This document shows, piece after piece, positions 8,625 to 18,698 of a stretch of 64,000 nucleotides of DNA. Positions within the stretch are counted from its first letter, which is position 1. Each line of letters starts with the position of its first letter. A program made the position numbers and the translations under genes. Location of the stretch: NCBI RefSeq assembly GCF_015223435.1, contig NZ_VHKO01000008.1, positions 1 through 64,000 on the forward strand. The letters run 5' to 3'. The DNA is from Vibrio hibernica (GTDB lineage: Bacteria; Pseudomonadota; Gammaproteobacteria; Enterobacterales; Vibrionaceae). The notes under the pieces were generated by a model. That model was not told the origin of the DNA. It was given only the letters and a program-made list of their open reading frames with translations, and made no database searches.

Positions 8625-9974
8625 TTAGTTTACCTTAACAAAGCTTTGCGATTTCCACTGTCGAATAAAGATAAAGGCTAACCCTGCACCACGCATGCCC
8701 ATAAACATCACCATCGAAAACCATAACGCATGATTGCCCCAGCTGGCACTGCTATAATACAAAGCAAAAAAACTCAGCATCGCTACCAACATACTATTAC
8801 GCATTTCTTTGCCTTTAGTCGCGCCAACAAAAATCCCATCAAGCAAAAAGCACCACATGGAAACAATCGGCATAATAATGAGCCAAGGTAAGTAAGTATT
8901 CGCTTGCAATTGAACACTATTAATATCAGTGATTAATCGAATTAAATCTTCACCAAAACACCAAAATAATAACGTTAAACCAAGGCTACAAAGTAGACCC
9001 CAGAATGACGTACCAATCAATGAATGTAAAAGTTGATCACGGCTTTTTGCCCCTACTGCCTTGCCCACCATCGCTTCCATCGCATAAGCAAAGCCATCCA
9101 TGCCATAAGACACCATCATCAAAAAGCTCATTAATACCGCATTGGCGGCAACCACATCATCACCTAATGCTGCGCCTTGGAAAGTCATAAAACTGAAAAC
9201 GGCTTGCAAACATAAAGAACGTAAAAAGATATCGCTATTCAGTCTTAGCATTCGCCCCATATGGTGAGTAGCGGAGGGTAATAGTGACCATAGCGAGGGT
9301 AATTGTTGTTTTGTCCACGTTCGGGCGACAAAAAATAAACCGAGAGCCAAACCAGTGTAATCAGACAATACCGACGCCCAAGCGGCGCCCGCAACTTTCC
9401 AATCAAACACCAGCACAAATAATACATCTAGGACAATATTGGCGAGATTGATAACAATGACTAACCACATCGGAGACTTGGCATTTTGAGTGCCGAGCAA
9501 CCAACCTAAAATAACAAAATTGGCTAAAGCTGCCGGTGCACTCCAAACACGAATCGAGAAATATTGCATACCATAATGCTTTACCTCTTCACTGGCTTGG
9601 CTAAAAGAGAAAATAAAATCGGCAAGTGGAGAATGGAGTAATAAAAACAAACTCGCCAGCAATAGTGCGACCAGCATTCCCTGTAACCATACCTTCGCTA
9701 ATTTCTCAGGATTTTGCTCACCTTGTGCTTGTGCCGTTAAACCTGTGGTTGCCATTCGTAAAAAACCAAGCAACCAAAACGTCACACTGATCATGGTGCT
9801 ACCCAAAGCGACGCCACCTAAATACCACGAACGATCCAGATGACCGATAACTGCCGCATCGACCAGACCAAGTAAAGGTACGGTAATATTAGAGAGCACC
9901 ATAGGAATAGCGAGTACTAGCACCTGCTGGTGAATAGAGCGTTGCGATAAAATATGTTGGAGTTGTCTGAGCAC
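8625..9974 (-). CDS. dinF: MATE-family efflux protein DinF
   Basis: An inner-membrane multidrug/oxidant efflux protein with about 12 membrane segments. The N-terminal region PMVLSNITVPLLGLVDAAVIGHLD and the downstream FLRMATTGLTAQAQGE stretch match E. coli DinF closely. The GTG at 9974 was chosen because AGAGAGG lies five bases upstream; a longer reading frame to 10010 lacks a ribosome site. The protein is then 449 residues, normal for the family. In E. coli dinF sits directly behind lexA. Here a Fur-box methyltransferase gene separates the two, so whether dinF is still under SOS control through lexA read-through is open. Confidence 0.9.
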   Translation of the reverse strand: MLRQLQHILSQRSIHQQVLVLAIPMVLSNITVPLLGLVDAAVIGHLDRSWYLGGVALGSTMISVTFWLLGFLRMATTGLTAQAQGEQNPEKLAKVWLQGMLVALLLASLFLLLHSPLADFIFSFSQASEEVKHYGMQYFSIRVWSAPAALANFVILGWLLGTQNAKSPMWLVIVINLANIVLDVLFVLVFDWKVAGAAWASVLSDYTGLALGLFFVARTWTKQQLPSLWSLLPSATHHMGRMLRLNSDIFLRSLCLQAVFSFMTFQGAALGDDVVAANAVLMSFLMMVSYGMDGFAYAMEAMVGKAVGAKSRDQLLHSLIGTSFWGLLCSLGLTLLFWCFGEDLIRLITDINSVQLQANTYLPWLIIMPIVSMWCFLLDGIFVGATKGKEMRNSMLVAMLSFFALYYSSASWGNHALWFSMVMFMGMRGAGLAFIFIRQWKSQSFVKVN

Positions 9975-10102
9975 GGAAACCTCTCTTGATGAGCGGCTAG
10001 TGTATACCAAGCAAAGCTTTATGTGGGCATAAAGATATCAAACCAAAAGAAAGAGATATGCCAAACCATGGAAGTCAGTGAACACTTACTTAGCGTGGAC
10101 TC

Positions 10103-10951
10103 TTACCAACGGAAATACACTAATACTGGCGTTAAGCGATGTTTTAAAAACGGTAATCGAGACACCGTTCTTTGCCAAATTGTCCAGCGTTTACAATTAT
10201 GATCCATTGGAGATCGAGCTTTAATTCGCACAATCCACGGTAACCAATTTAATACGCTCTTAGCTGGTTCAGCTAAACCATGAGAATAAATTTCGCAGCC
10301 CATTTTTCGCCCCCAATAAGATTGAGTTTTATCTCCGGCTAACACTATACAAGCTTGAGCATGAGTAAAATAACGCCCTAATTTTTGAATAAAATGAGCA
10401 ACTTGATTACGTTGATGAGTAAGTAAAGCTTGCTCACATACAATTAAAATCGGCGCACTTTCAGGAATGGCTAATTGCTCTAACCATTCCATATCTGGCA
10501 CAGATCCACATATCATTTTGTATCGTTCGCTATGATGAAATAACTTTTGTCGCCACAGTAAATTCTCATTTACATCCAGCTCAATCCAATGACAACGTCC
10601 ATTATCAAGGCGATAAAAACGAGTATCGAGCCCAGCTCCAACATTAATGATCCAAGCATTAGGAAATCGTTCTAAAAATTGACGAACTTCGATATCGCAT
10701 AATTGAGTTAATGTGGCGTGAAGTAATTGCTTTTGATCGACATCACCAGACAAACAAGCCTGCGATAACTGACAACGTTGGCAAGCTCGTGCGGCAATCG
10801 GATCATACACCAAGCCATTATCAATCAAACTTTCGCGACTGCGTAACCATAATGGTTGCAATAAATTAGCAGGAACCTGATAAGGCGTAGTAAGAGAATC
10901 AAGCCCAGTAGGCTTAGGATGAGAAGATGAAACGGGCTGAGGGAAATTCAT
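10103..10951 (-). CDS. LCM-family class I SAM methyltransferase, Fur-box gene
   Basis: A 282-residue protein resembling the leucine carboxyl methyltransferase/TcmP-type O-methyltransferase family. SAM-binding signatures are NVGAGLDTRFYR (about residues 103-114) and the acidic WIELD (122-126). A cysteine cluster CQRCQLSQAC (Cys57, 60, 66) precedes the methyltransferase core, and could bind metal. The substrate is unknown. The gene has a perfect 7-1-7 Fur operator just upstream and a 15-bp hairpin that includes part of the ribosome site and the ATG. It lies between lexA and dinF, 128 bp before dinF. Iron-starvation induction is inferred from the operator. Confidence 0.85.
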   Translation of the reverse strand: MNFPQPVSSSHPKPTGLDSLTTPYQVPANLLQPLWLRSRESLIDNGLVYDPIAARACQRCQLSQACLSGDVDQKQLLHATLTQLCDIEVRQFLERFPNAWIINVGAGLDTRFYRLDNGRCHWIELDVNENLLWRQKLFHHSERYKMICGSVPDMEWLEQLAIPESAPILIVCEQALLTHQRNQVAHFIQKLGRYFTHAQACIVLAGDKTQSYWGRKMGCEIYSHGLAEPAKSVLNWLPWIVRIKARSPMDHNCKRWTIWQRTVSRLPFLKHRLTPVLVYFRW

Positions 10952-10984
10952 CAGTTAATCTCCTTAGTTGAGATTAACTGATGA
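10948..10984 (-). promoter_or_regulatory. Start-codon-burying hairpin or dyad operator
   Basis: Perfect 15-bp inverted repeat (10948-10962 and 10970-10984) with a 7-nt spacer. In RNA the 3' arm contains the GAG of the ribosome site and the ATG (10949-10951) of the methyltransferase. It could act as an RNA hairpin blocking translation or as a DNA operator. Confidence 0.75.
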
Positions 10985-10997
10985 TAATAATTATCAT
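10981..10997. promoter_or_regulatory. Fur box overlapping a candidate promoter
   Basis: ATGATAATAATTATCAT is a perfect palindrome containing TGATAATnATTATCA, the 7-1-7 Fur consensus. On the minus strand it covers the spacer and -10 of a candidate sigma-70 promoter: TTGTTA (11004-11009), 17 bp, TATCAT (10981-10986). Fe-Fur binding would block this promoter. Confidence 0.88.
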
Positions 10998-11088
10998 TTG
11001 TATTAACAAGCTAAATAATCCATTCCTTTAGAGGAAATGATCACTTAAGCGATTAGTGTGGCCTTGCTCACACGATCAACGTACGAAA

Positions 11089-11712
11089 TTACATCCACGT
11101 ATTATTACGAATAATCCCAACGGCAATGCCTTCAATAGATAATTGTTGCTGAGTCAAATCGACTTCAATTGGACTAAATTCTTCATTTTCGGCATGTAAT
11201 AAGACAATAGAACCTTTTCGCTCTAATCGCTTCACGGTCACATCATCATCGACACGCGCAACCACGACTTGGCCATCTCGAACATCTTGCGTTTTGTGTA
11301 CGGCAAGTAAGTCACCATCCACAATGCCGATATCTTTCATACTCATGCCATGTACGCGCAGCAAGAAATCCGCTTGAGGTTTAAACATGCTCGGATCAAC
11401 TTGATAATGACTTTCGACATGTTCTTGCGCCAGAATCGGCTCGCCAGCCGCCACTCGACCGATCAAAGGTAGCCCCTGTTCTTCAAGTAATTCAGCTTCT
11501 GTTTGAATAATACGAATACCACGCGAAGCACCCGGTATAATTTCAATAACATTTTTACGCGCTAAAGCTTTTAAGTGCTCTTCCGCGGCATTTGCAGAAC
11601 GAAACCCAAGCTCACGAGCAATTTCTGCACGAGTTGGTGGCATTCCTGTGATGTCTATTTTCTCTTTAATCAGCTCAAAAATTTGTTGCTGTCGAGGGGT
11701 TAAGGGCTTCAT
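11089..11712 (-). CDS. lexA: SOS repressor LexA
   Basis: LexA represses DNA-damage genes and cleaves itself when RecA is activated. The 207-residue protein has a winged helix-turn-helix at about residues 26-50 ([22 protein letters not shown]), the Ala89-Gly90 cleavage site in VAAGEP, the catalytic Ser124 in HGMSMKD, and Lys161 in VTVKRL. The length matches the family. Two SOS boxes directly upstream indicate autorepression. The next gene leftward is the Fur-box methyltransferase, where enterobacteria would have dinF. Confidence 0.97.
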   Translation of the reverse strand: MKPLTPRQQQIFELIKEKIDITGMPPTRAEIARELGFRSANAAEEHLKALARKNVIEIIPGASRGIRIIQTEAELLEEQGLPLIGRVAAGEPILAQEHVESHYQVDPSMFKPQADFLLRVHGMSMKDIGIVDGDLLAVHKTQDVRDGQVVVARVDDDVTVKRLERKGSIVLLHAENEEFSPIEVDLTQQQLSIEGIAVGIIRNNTWM

Positions 11713-11717
11713 ACTCC

Positions 11718-11757
11718 ACCTGTCTTTTTATACAGTTGACTGTGAGTATATACAGTG
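11718..11757. promoter_or_regulatory. Two tandem LexA (SOS) boxes
   Basis: Two CTG-N10-CAG palindromes at 11720-11735 and 11740-11755, with AT-rich spacers, spaced 20 bp apart and ending a few bases from the lexA start codon. This is the classic autoregulatory arrangement of lexA. The remaining sequence to plsB (11758-11990) should hold the promoters of both divergent genes, and no further site was identified. Confidence 0.93.
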
Positions 11758-11990
11758 AAAAATAATAACGCCAGTGAAATCATAATTTTTTATTATTAGA
11801 CAAATAGTTAACATTTTTTGTATACCGTATTGAATAACACAGCCTTTGATCAAAACAAGCCAAATGATCATGAAAAAGGTAGAATGACCGGATTGAATGC
11901 ATGAGTAGTCTTCTTGATTGCTATTTTGGATGCGTATTAACTAAAATTATATCCAAGTAAAAGGGTATATATTCTGAGGCTCACTCTGCT

Positions 11991-14426
11991 ATGTCTTATG
12001 GACACTTGATTTCTCGTTCACTTCTCAAGTTACCCCTTTCAGTAATGGTAAAAGGTAAAACCATACCAGCCAATCCAGTCGAAGAATTACAACTCGATTT
12101 ATCCAAGCCCATTGTTTATGTCTTACCTTTTGATTCTGATATCGACTTAATCTCGTTGCAAACACAAGCAAAGACGTTAGGTTTGCCCAATCCGCTAACC
12201 CCGCTTGCGATTAACGGACAAGAATATGATCGCTTTGTTTTTATTACCGCTAAAGGGACATCAATCGGCGCAAAAAATATTTTACCTAAAAAATCGGTCT
12301 TATTATTTTCAGAACTATTAGCAAAACACCAAGAGGATGCCGAACTCGATATTCAAATTTTGCCTACGTCGGTATTATGGGGAAGAAAACCCGGTAAAGA
12401 AGGTCAAGAGAAACCTTATTTAGAAGCCATGAGTGCTTGCCAAAAAACCACAGTGTTGGTGTCTTCAGGCCGGGATTGTTTAATTCGATTTAGCCCGATT
12501 GTTTCGCTGCGTTATATGGCTGACAATCACGGTGTCGATGAAGTCATTGCTCATAAACTCGCCCGTGTTGCTCGAATTCACTTCTCTCGTCAAAAACTTG
12601 CCGCATCCGGTCCAAGCCTGCCACAACGCCAAGTTCTGTTTAATCGTTTATTAAAATCGCCAGCTATTCAGAAAGCGATCGATGATGAAGCTAAATCCAA
12701 GAAAATTTCACACGAAAAGGCCCAAAAACAAGCGCAAGATATTTTAGAAGAAATTGCCGCTGATTTTTCTTACTCATTAATTAAAGTGGGCGCTAAATTC
12801 TTAGGCTGGCTATGGAATAAGCTGTACCAAGGTTTGAATATCAACAATATGTCAGTGGTTAGAAAACTAGCCCAAGATGGCCACGAAATCATTTATGTTC
12901 CCTGCCATCGTAGCCATATGGATTACTTACTATTGTCTTATGTTTTACACCACGAAGGCATGGTACCCCCTCATATTGCCGCCGGTGTTAATCTAAATTT
13001 CTTCCCAGCAGGACCTATTTTTCGACGTGGCGGCGCTTTCTTTATTCGTCGAACCTTTAAAGGCAATAAACTTTACTCCACTATTTTCCGTGAGTATTTA
13101 GCTGAACTATTTACCAAAGGTTATTCGGTTGAATTTTTCTGCGAAGGCGGTCGTTCTCGTACCGGTCGTTTACTGCAAGCCAAAACTGGCATGCTCGCAA
13201 TGACGATTCAAACCATGTTGCGCGGCTTAAATCGTCCCGTCACTTTAGTCCCTGTTTACATTGGCTATGAACACGTTATGGAGGTATCAACTTACGCCAA
13301 GGAGCTGACTGGAAAGCGTAAAGAAAAAGAAAATGCAGGTATGGTGCTGAAAACGATTCGTAAGCTGCGTAATTTTGGACAAGGTTATGTAAATTTTGGT
13401 GAACCCATTAACCTAAATCAGTACTTGAATGAACAAGTACCTGGTTGGTCAAGTAAAACTGAGAATGATCCGCAAGATTTATCTCAAAAACCACAATGGA
13501 TGAATCCCGTGGTGAATAAACTTGCGAATAAAATGATGACCCATATTAATGATGCCGCGGCGACTAACGCTCTTACTTTATGTGCAACAGCATTGCTCGC
13601 GTCTAACCAAAGAGCCCTGTCTCGCAATAAACTGGAACAACAGGTTAATTGTTATATTTCACTTCTTACTCAAGTGCCATACACCGCGACATCAACCGTA
13701 CCCAATGCCACTGCAGCCGAGTTAGTGGAACACGCTGAAAAATTGGGTAAATTTAAAGTAGAGCAAGACAGTAAAGGCGATATTATTTCACTTGATCGTC
13801 AGCAATCTATTTTGATGACATTTTATCGTAATAATATTATTCACCTGTTTGCTGTGCCGTCTTTAATCGCTCATCTAATCATTCAAAAAGAGCAGATCTC
13901 TCGTGTAGAATTGCAACAGGCAATTGGGCTGATTTATCCCTTCTTAAAAGCGGAATTATTCTTACATCACTCAGAACAAGAGTTAGAAAGTGCAGTCAAT
14001 AAGTTGGTAGATGAATTATTGCGCCAACAATTAATTATTGAGACCAATGGGGAGCTATCGACCAATCCAACACAGGTGCAAACCTTAATATTATTATCGC
14101 GCACCATCGTCGAAACACTACAACGTTATGCAATTGCTCTCACTCAATTGGTTGCCATTCCCGATATTGATAAAACGAGTTTGGAGCAGCAGAGCCAAGA
14201 TATCGCACAACGCTTAGGCAGACTACATGGCATCAACGCACCAGAGTTTTTCGATAAAGGCGTGTTCATTACTTTCTTCCAAACCTTAAAGCAACAAGGT
14301 TATATTGAGAGTACAAATGAGAATGACCAACACAAGACCAAAGATCTGGTTGATTTACTTGGCGAATTATTGTCTCCAGAAGTCTTGCTGACTTTACAAG
14401 AAAGCGTGTTGCATAAAATAAAGTAA
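11991..14426 (+). CDS. plsB: Glycerol-3-phosphate acyltransferase
   Basis: PlsB adds the first acyl chain to sn-glycerol-3-phosphate at the inner membrane, starting phospholipid synthesis from acyl-ACP or acyl-CoA. The 811-residue protein has the acyltransferase blocks in order: HRSHMD (catalytic His near 306), GAFFIRR (about 349), EGGRSRTGR (about 383) and PVYIGYEH (about 420). The length equals that of E. coli PlsB within a few residues. It is divergent from lexA over 278 bp, as in E. coli, and ends at a strong bidirectional terminator. Confidence 0.97.
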   Translation: MSYGHLISRSLLKLPLSVMVKGKTIPANPVEELQLDLSKPIVYVLPFDSDIDLISLQTQAKTLGLPNPLTPLAINGQEYDRFVFITAKGTSIGAKNILPKKSVLLFSELLAKHQEDAELDIQILPTSVLWGRKPGKEGQEKPYLEAMSACQKTTVLVSSGRDCLIRFSPIVSLRYMADNHGVDEVIAHKLARVARIHFSRQKLAASGPSLPQRQVLFNRLLKSPAIQKAIDDEAKSKKISHEKAQKQAQDILEEIAADFSYSLIKVGAKFLGWLWNKLYQGLNINNMSVVRKLAQDGHEIIYVPCHRSHMDYLLLSYVLHHEGMVPPHIAAGVNLNFFPAGPIFRRGGAFFIRRTFKGNKLYSTIFREYLAELFTKGYSVEFFCEGGRSRTGRLLQAKTGMLAMTIQTMLRGLNRPVTLVPVYIGYEHVMEVSTYAKELTGKRKEKENAGMVLKTIRKLRNFGQGYVNFGEPINLNQYLNEQVPGWSSKTENDPQDLSQKPQWMNPVVNKLANKMMTHINDAAATNALTLCATALLASNQRALSRNKLEQQVNCYISLLTQVPYTATSTVPNATAAELVEHAEKLGKFKVEQDSKGDIISLDRQQSILMTFYRNNIIHLFAVPSLIAHLIIQKEQISRVELQQAIGLIYPFLKAELFLHHSEQELESAVNKLVDELLRQQLIIETNGELSTNPTQVQTLILLSRTIVETLQRYAIALTQLVAIPDIDKTSLEQQSQDIAQRLGRLHGINAPEFFDKGVFITFFQTLKQQGYIESTNENDQHKTKDLVDLLGELLSPEVLLTLQESVLHKIK

Positions 14427-14444
14427 CGTTTTCAGATCTATAAT

Positions 14445-14499
14445 AAAAAACCGCGTACCTTATATTGAAGGAACCAATATAAGGTACGCGGTTTTTTTT
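14445..14499. terminator. Strong bidirectional terminator, plsB/ubiA
   Basis: A stem of about 17 perfect base pairs (CCGCGTACC.. at 14451 and ..GGTACGCGG ending 14491), flanked by A6 on the left and T8 on the right. It serves plsB (plus) and ubiA (minus). Confidence 0.95.
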
Positions 14500-14520
14500 A
14501 AGATCGTCGTTTAAGACCGG

Positions 14521-15375
14521 TTACCACACGCTAATAACGATACCAACCGCTATGATCATTCCAACATAGTTATTATTCAAGAAAGCTTTAAAGCTGCCAT
14601 CTCGACTACGATTTCGGATTAAACGTTGTTGATAAACAAACAAAACGGCAGCCACTAATATGCCCCAATAATAACTAGAGCCTAGTTCCATCCATGAACC
14701 CAATAGCATCAATAATAGTAACGTGCTCAATTGCAGTGCGCCAATAATCAACTTATCAAAGCGACCAAATAAAATTGCCGTCGATTTAACTCCAATCTTT
14801 AAATCATCATCACGATCGACCATCGCATATTGAGTGTCATAAGCAATGGTCCACATCACATTAACCATAAACAATAACCATACTTCCATCGGCAAATGCC
14901 CAGCTTCCGCCGCCCATGCCATAGGAATTGCCCAACTAAACGCCAAGCCTAAAAACAATTGCGGTACATTCGTAAAGCGCTTCATAAAAGGATAGATAAA
15001 CGCTAATACGATACCAACTAAAGAAAGCTCAATGGTGAGCGCATTAATACTCAAAACTAATAAGAACGAAGCAATAACCAACACAAAAAACAATACTAAT
15101 GCTTCTTTAGGGCTCACTAAACCCGATGGGATAGGACGGGCTTTGGTGCGCTTTACATGGCCATCATATTTTCGGTCAGCATAATCATTGATCACACAAC
15201 CTGCCGAACGCATGAAAAATACACCTAAAACAAATACCACCAAAATATCCCATTGTGGCAAACCATCACTGGCAAGAAATAATGCCCATAATGTCGGCCA
15301 CATTAACAATAATGAACCAATCGGTCGGTTCATTCGTGTTAGTTGCCAAAATGCGCGAACCTTAACTATGTTCAT
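14521..15375 (-). CDS. ubiA: 4-hydroxybenzoate octaprenyltransferase
   Basis: UbiA attaches the polyprenyl tail to 4-hydroxybenzoate in the inner membrane, an early ubiquinone step. The 284-residue polytopic protein has both Asp-rich Mg-diphosphate motifs of the family: NDYADRKYD at about residues 63-71, followed by KARPIPSG, and [12 protein letters not shown] at about 180-192. It follows ubiC, whose product is its aromatic substrate, in the usual ubiC-ubiA order with a 44-bp gap. Confidence 0.96.
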   Translation of the reverse strand: MNIVKVRAFWQLTRMNRPIGSLLLMWPTLWALFLASDGLPQWDILVVFVLGVFFMRSAGCVINDYADRKYDGHVKRTKARPIPSGLVSPKEALVLFFVLVIASFLLVLSINALTIELSLVGIVLAFIYPFMKRFTNVPQLFLGLAFSWAIPMAWAAEAGHLPMEVWLLFMVNVMWTIAYDTQYAMVDRDDDLKIGVKSTAILFGRFDKLIIGALQLSTLLLLMLLGSWMELGSSYYWGILVAAVLFVYQQRLIRNRSRDGSFKAFLNNNYVGMIIAVGIVISVW

Positions 15376-15419
15376 TTATAACGACATCCCTCTTACACAA
15401 CATCCATTAACAATCATTT

Positions 15420-15965
15420 TTATTTCACTGAATTTATTCGATAAATCGGTGACCGTGGTAAAAATAACTCCGTCACAAGCATCGGCTTATCGTTCATCCA
15501 TAAGCGAGAGCATCGGGCGGCCAAGTGCCCTAAATCGGTATCTAACATCCCTAAATGCAAACCGTTACGCTTCACTTCTTGAGCTTGAAATACGGTTAAA
15601 CCTAGAGGAACAGTACCTTGTTTGGCTAAATCAAACTGGGCATCACTCAGGGACGAAATTGGGATCAACGTGCTTCCCAATAACCATGCCTCATCATCCG
15701 CCGCCAGAACAACTTCACGTAGCAGGCACGCTTCATCACCAATCATACAGCGTTGAAAATCCGTCAGTTGATCCGCTTCAATACGAATATTTTGCACCAC
15801 ATGCGCACTTAATTTTTGGCAATGTTGCAAAAACAAACGCGACAGCGATCCCTGTTCAAGTAGCCAACTCGAGTCCAATGAGGCGGAAAAATCGAAAGCA
15901 TCGTCACGTTGCCAATCAATATCGTTTAAACTTTTAAAATTATGAGAATAATCTTGTTTTATCAT
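15420..15965 (-). CDS. ubiC: Chorismate--pyruvate lyase
   Basis: UbiC splits chorismate into 4-hydroxybenzoate and pyruvate, the committed ubiquinone step. The 181-residue protein shows family features: SSWLLEQGSLSRLF near the N-terminus (roughly residue 30), the CLLREVVL stretch with an active-site arginine/glutamate region, and the C-terminal ELFLPRSPIYRI. The length is slightly above E. coli UbiC (165). It is upstream of ubiA in the same direction, and glpG lies further upstream. Confidence 0.93.
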   Translation of the reverse strand: MIKQDYSHNFKSLNDIDWQRDDAFDFSASLDSSWLLEQGSLSRLFLQHCQKLSAHVVQNIRIEADQLTDFQRCMIGDEACLLREVVLAADDEAWLLGSTLIPISSLSDAQFDLAKQGTVPLGLTVFQAQEVKRNGLHLGMLDTDLGHLAARCSRLWMNDKPMLVTELFLPRSPIYRINSVK

Positions 15966-16068
15966 AGCTAGTCAATTAATACGTTTTAATCAAAACCGAA
16001 CCGTATTGTACCAAGTCGGTTAAATAGAAAATATGGGTAAGGCCAAGAATACGTCCTCACCATTATGT

Positions 16069-16896
16069 TTAAGCGCTTTTTTTAGGCTCAATGGCACCCA
16101 ATAAACAACCGGCAAGTAAACCCGCAAAATGCGCACTGTTCGCAATGGCCATGACAGGTTGAATAAAGCCAAGCACCAACCAAACCAACATGAAAATCAC
16201 CAAAGGACGTGGAACTGAAACACCTTTTTCAGGTAAACGCCAACCCACGACCCATAAATAGCCCATTAAAGCGTAGATAACTCCAGATAAACCACCAAAG
16301 TTAGCACCACCAACCCAGTACTGAGCGGCGCCCGATAAAGCAGCAGAGACTAAAAAGATCTGCAGTAATTTACCACTTCCCAATTTTTTCTCGATATCAC
16401 CGCCAAATTGCCACCACCACAAAATATTAAACGCAATATGGGCAACTGAAAAATGTAAAAAGGCATGAGATACCCAGCGCCATATTTGCCATTCTTGCTT
16501 AGGATCAGCCGGAAAGTGTAACGCTTGAAAAATTTGCGTCCCTAACCCTAAAAATTGCAGCGCATAAATAACAACACAAATCACCATCACGCCCAAGGTC
16601 AACGGACCTGCCTTGGCTTTTACCATCGCCATAATACTTGGGGTGTGATAATTAAATTTCTGAGTGCGAGTATCCGCTACTTGCCAAGATGCCGCTTGAT
16701 ATTTTCGATCGTTAGGATTATCGAAGAACATCGACAACTCAGCCTCAACTTCGACTTGGTGTTCGGTTTCTTTTAACCACAAAGCAAACTGACCATTACC
16801 TTCTGGCAGCATTTGAATGGTAATTTGGCGAGAAGCCATATAATCAATAAAGGCTTGAGCAACACGGGGATTATTAATAGAAACCAAACGAATCAT
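16069..16896 (-). CDS. glpG: Rhomboid intramembrane serine protease GlpG
   Basis: GlpG cuts transmembrane substrates inside the inner membrane. The protein has the N-terminal cytoplasmic domain (NNPRVAQAF) and six membrane helices, with the catalytic serine in GGLSGVIYALMG and the catalytic histidine in NSAHFAGL. HFSVAHIAFNILWWW carries the conserved His and Asn of the oxyanion region. The ATG at 16896 was chosen since the Vibrio/E. coli N-terminus aligns there and AGTAGG precedes it; a start at 16932 has no ribosome site. It follows glpE by 70 bp, as in E. coli. Confidence 0.95.
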   Translation of the reverse strand: MIRLVSINNPRVAQAFIDYMASRQITIQMLPEGNGQFALWLKETEHQVEVEAELSMFFDNPNDRKYQAASWQVADTRTQKFNYHTPSIMAMVKAKAGPLTLGVMVICVVIYALQFLGLGTQIFQALHFPADPKQEWQIWRWVSHAFLHFSVAHIAFNILWWWQFGGDIEKKLGSGKLLQIFLVSAALSGAAQYWVGGANFGGLSGVIYALMGYLWVVGWRLPEKGVSVPRPLVIFMLVWLVLGFIQPVMAIANSAHFAGLLAGCLLGAIEPKKSA

Positions 16897-16966
16897 GCGA
16901 CAACCTACTGCTAATAACGAATTTCGATACATCTATATTCTGAAATCAATTCTTTTGGCTTAAGCT

Positions 16967-17290
16967 TTAAGCCATTTTTTGCTGTGGTAAATCTGCTCGT
17001 TGCCAAGCCTCAAAACCACCATCAACACTATACACTTCTTCATAACCTTGATTCACTAAATATTGCGCCGCACCCTGACTACTCACGCCGTGATAACACA
17101 TGACTAAAATGGGCTGATCAAACTCAACCTCTTCTAGCAAACCAACCATCGTATCATTCGTTAGATGTTGAGCCGGTAAAGCATGTGCAACTGCAAAAGA
17201 CTGTGGATCACGAATATCAAATAACACAGTCGATTGGCTTGTTAATAACTGCTGCGCTTGCTCAACGCTAATATGCTGAAACTGGTCCAT
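16967..17290 (-). CDS. glpE: Thiosulfate sulfurtransferase GlpE
   Basis: A single-domain rhodanese that transfers sulfane sulfur from thiosulfate to cyanide or thiols in the cytoplasm. The 107-residue protein has the catalytic Cys65 in the loop CYHGVS and the conserved DIRDPQSF and DGGFEAW segments. The start at 17290 is set by AAGGAAG seven bases upstream and alignment to E. coli GlpE (MDQF). It is the first gene of a glpE-glpG pair. Upstream lies a long intergenic region rich in DnaA boxes and GATC sites. Confidence 0.95.
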   Translation of the reverse strand: MDQFQHISVEQAQQLLTSQSTVLFDIRDPQSFAVAHALPAQHLTNDTMVGLLEEVEFDQPILVMCYHGVSSQGAAQYLVNQGYEEVYSVDGGFEAWQRADLPQQKMA

Positions 17291-17532
17291 TTTTCTTCCT
17301 TTATATTGCAAATATTCAATCAATAATAACTGAATAGTGAATGTCGATACCCAAACTTATTGAAGTTTCAGTCACCTAGCCACCCAAGATACAGCCCCAA
17401 GTAATACAGGTACAGAAGTGCGATATGATAAAGCCCAACATGCATCAAAACCGGGCAGCAGTATAACGTATCCCACAGTAAACTTAGACAGAGAAAAAAT
17501 GAGGATACTTTTTTGTTTACTTTATAATCAAC

Positions 17533-17792
17533 TGTGGATAAAGCTGTGAATTACGTTGATAACGTGGTTTTTTAAATTTAGATCCACAACATGTAGTGAG
17601 GATCCTGATCTAAGTGTGGGTAAGCTTAAATTTACTCACATTTATAAAACCCGACATACCCTATATATTGTGTATCTTGATCTTAATCGACACATAAGTT
17701 CCCCACACATTTATCCACAGAAACCGATTCGATCTGATCTCTTTTTGGATCATTGATTTTGATCCAACAAAAAAGCCAAGATCAAATGATCT
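17533..17792. other. DnaA-box and GATC cluster between rpoH and glpE
   Basis: This non-coding stretch holds two perfect DnaA boxes in opposite orientation (TGTGGATAA at 17533-17541, TTATCCACA at 17711-17719), a one-mismatch box (TGTGGGTAA, 17615-17623), and ten GATC sites from 17581 to 17791. About one GATC would be expected by chance in that length. It resembles oriC in composition and could titrate or reactivate DnaA. The remaining gap (17291-17532) holds the presumptive glpE promoter and a fragment around 17346-17392 resembling short palindromic repeats common in Vibrio intergenic DNA; nothing else is recognisable. Confidence 0.65.
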
Positions 17793-17800
17793 TGGCTCTT
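17769..17800 (-). terminator. Terminator of rpoH
   Basis: Minus-strand stem AGCCAAGATCA/TGATCTTGGCT followed by TTTTTTG, about 45 bp after the rpoH stop. The two GATC sites in its stem belong to the GATC cluster. Confidence 0.88.
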
Positions 17801-17843
17801 TAAAAATATTAACTCATACGATCCATTTAAAACAGATTAATAG

Positions 17844-18698
17844 TTAAAACTCACCGACTGCGGCTTTTAATTTCTTCATCGCATTTTTTTCTAGCTGGCG
17901 AATACGCTCAGCCGATACGCTGTAAGTTTCTGCTAATTCTTGTAGCGTTGATTTTTGATCTTCTAACCAACGAGAGCGAACAATATGCTGACTACGTTCA
18001 TCTAGTGTTGCCATCGCATGACCTAAACGACCCGTAGTATGCTGCTCCCAGTTCTCAGCTTCAACACTTTCAGCCAGATCAGAATGTTTATCTTCAAGAT
18101 ACAATACTGGAGCGGTGTATGATGAAACGACATCGTCATCTTCTGATGGCGCTTCAAAAGTAGGATCTTGCGCCGCTAAGCGAGATTCCATTTCACGAAC
18201 TTCTTTTGGTGAAACTCCAAGCTCTTTGGCGACCGTTTCTACTTCACCATTATTAAACCAACCTAAACGTTTTTTTGACTTACGCAGATTAAAAAATAAT
18301 TTACGTTGTGCTTTAGTCGTTGCCACTTTGACGATACGCCAATTGCGCAATACATATTCATGGATTTCAGCTTTGATCCAATGAACTGCAAAAGAAACCA
18401 AGCGAACACCAACCTCAGGATTAAAACGTTTAACCGCCTTCATCAAGCCGATATTACCTTCTTGAACCAAATCCGCTAAAGGTAAACCATAACCAGAGTA
18501 ACCACGAGCAACATGAACAACGAATCGTAGGTGAGATAAAATAAGACCTTTGGCAGCATCAATTTCATCGTGATAATGTAAGCGCTCAGCTAGGTCATGC
18601 TCTTCTTCAGCGCTCAGCATTGGGTAGCTGTTTGCCGTTCGGATGTAACTATCTAGACTATCTTTGGTGACAAAAGCCATTGGATATGCGTTAGACAT
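17844..18698 (-). CDS. rpoH: Heat-shock sigma factor sigma-32
   Basis: RpoH directs RNA polymerase to chaperone and protease genes on heat stress. The 284-residue protein shows sigma-70 family regions in order: region 1.2/2.1 with [13 protein letters not shown], region 2.2-2.4 with [22 protein letters not shown] and [26 protein letters not shown], the RpoH-specific [11 protein letters not shown] box (used in core and DnaK/FtsH control), and region 4.2 with the helix-turn-helix [24 protein letters not shown]. It lies downstream of ftsYEX in the same direction, as in E. coli. Confidence 0.97.
   Translation of the reverse strand: MSNAYPMAFVTKDSLDSYIRTANSYPMLSAEEEHDLAERLHYHDEIDAAKGLILSHLRFVVHVARGYSGYGLPLADLVQEGNIGLMKAVKRFNPEVGVRLVSFAVHWIKAEIHEYVLRNWRIVKVATTKAQRKLFFNLRKSKKRLGWFNNGEVETVAKELGVSPKEVREMESRLAAQDPTFEAPSEDDDVVSSYTAPVLYLEDKHSDLAESVEAENWEQHTTGRLGHAMATLDERSQHIVRSRWLEDQKSTLQELAETYSVSAERIRQLEKNAMKKLKAAVGEF

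Noticed and set aside
11720..11755. SOS control of plsB by the lexA boxes
   Set aside because: The boxes sit right at the lexA start, over 230 bp from plsB, so they explain lexA autoregulation and nothing shows plsB depends on them.
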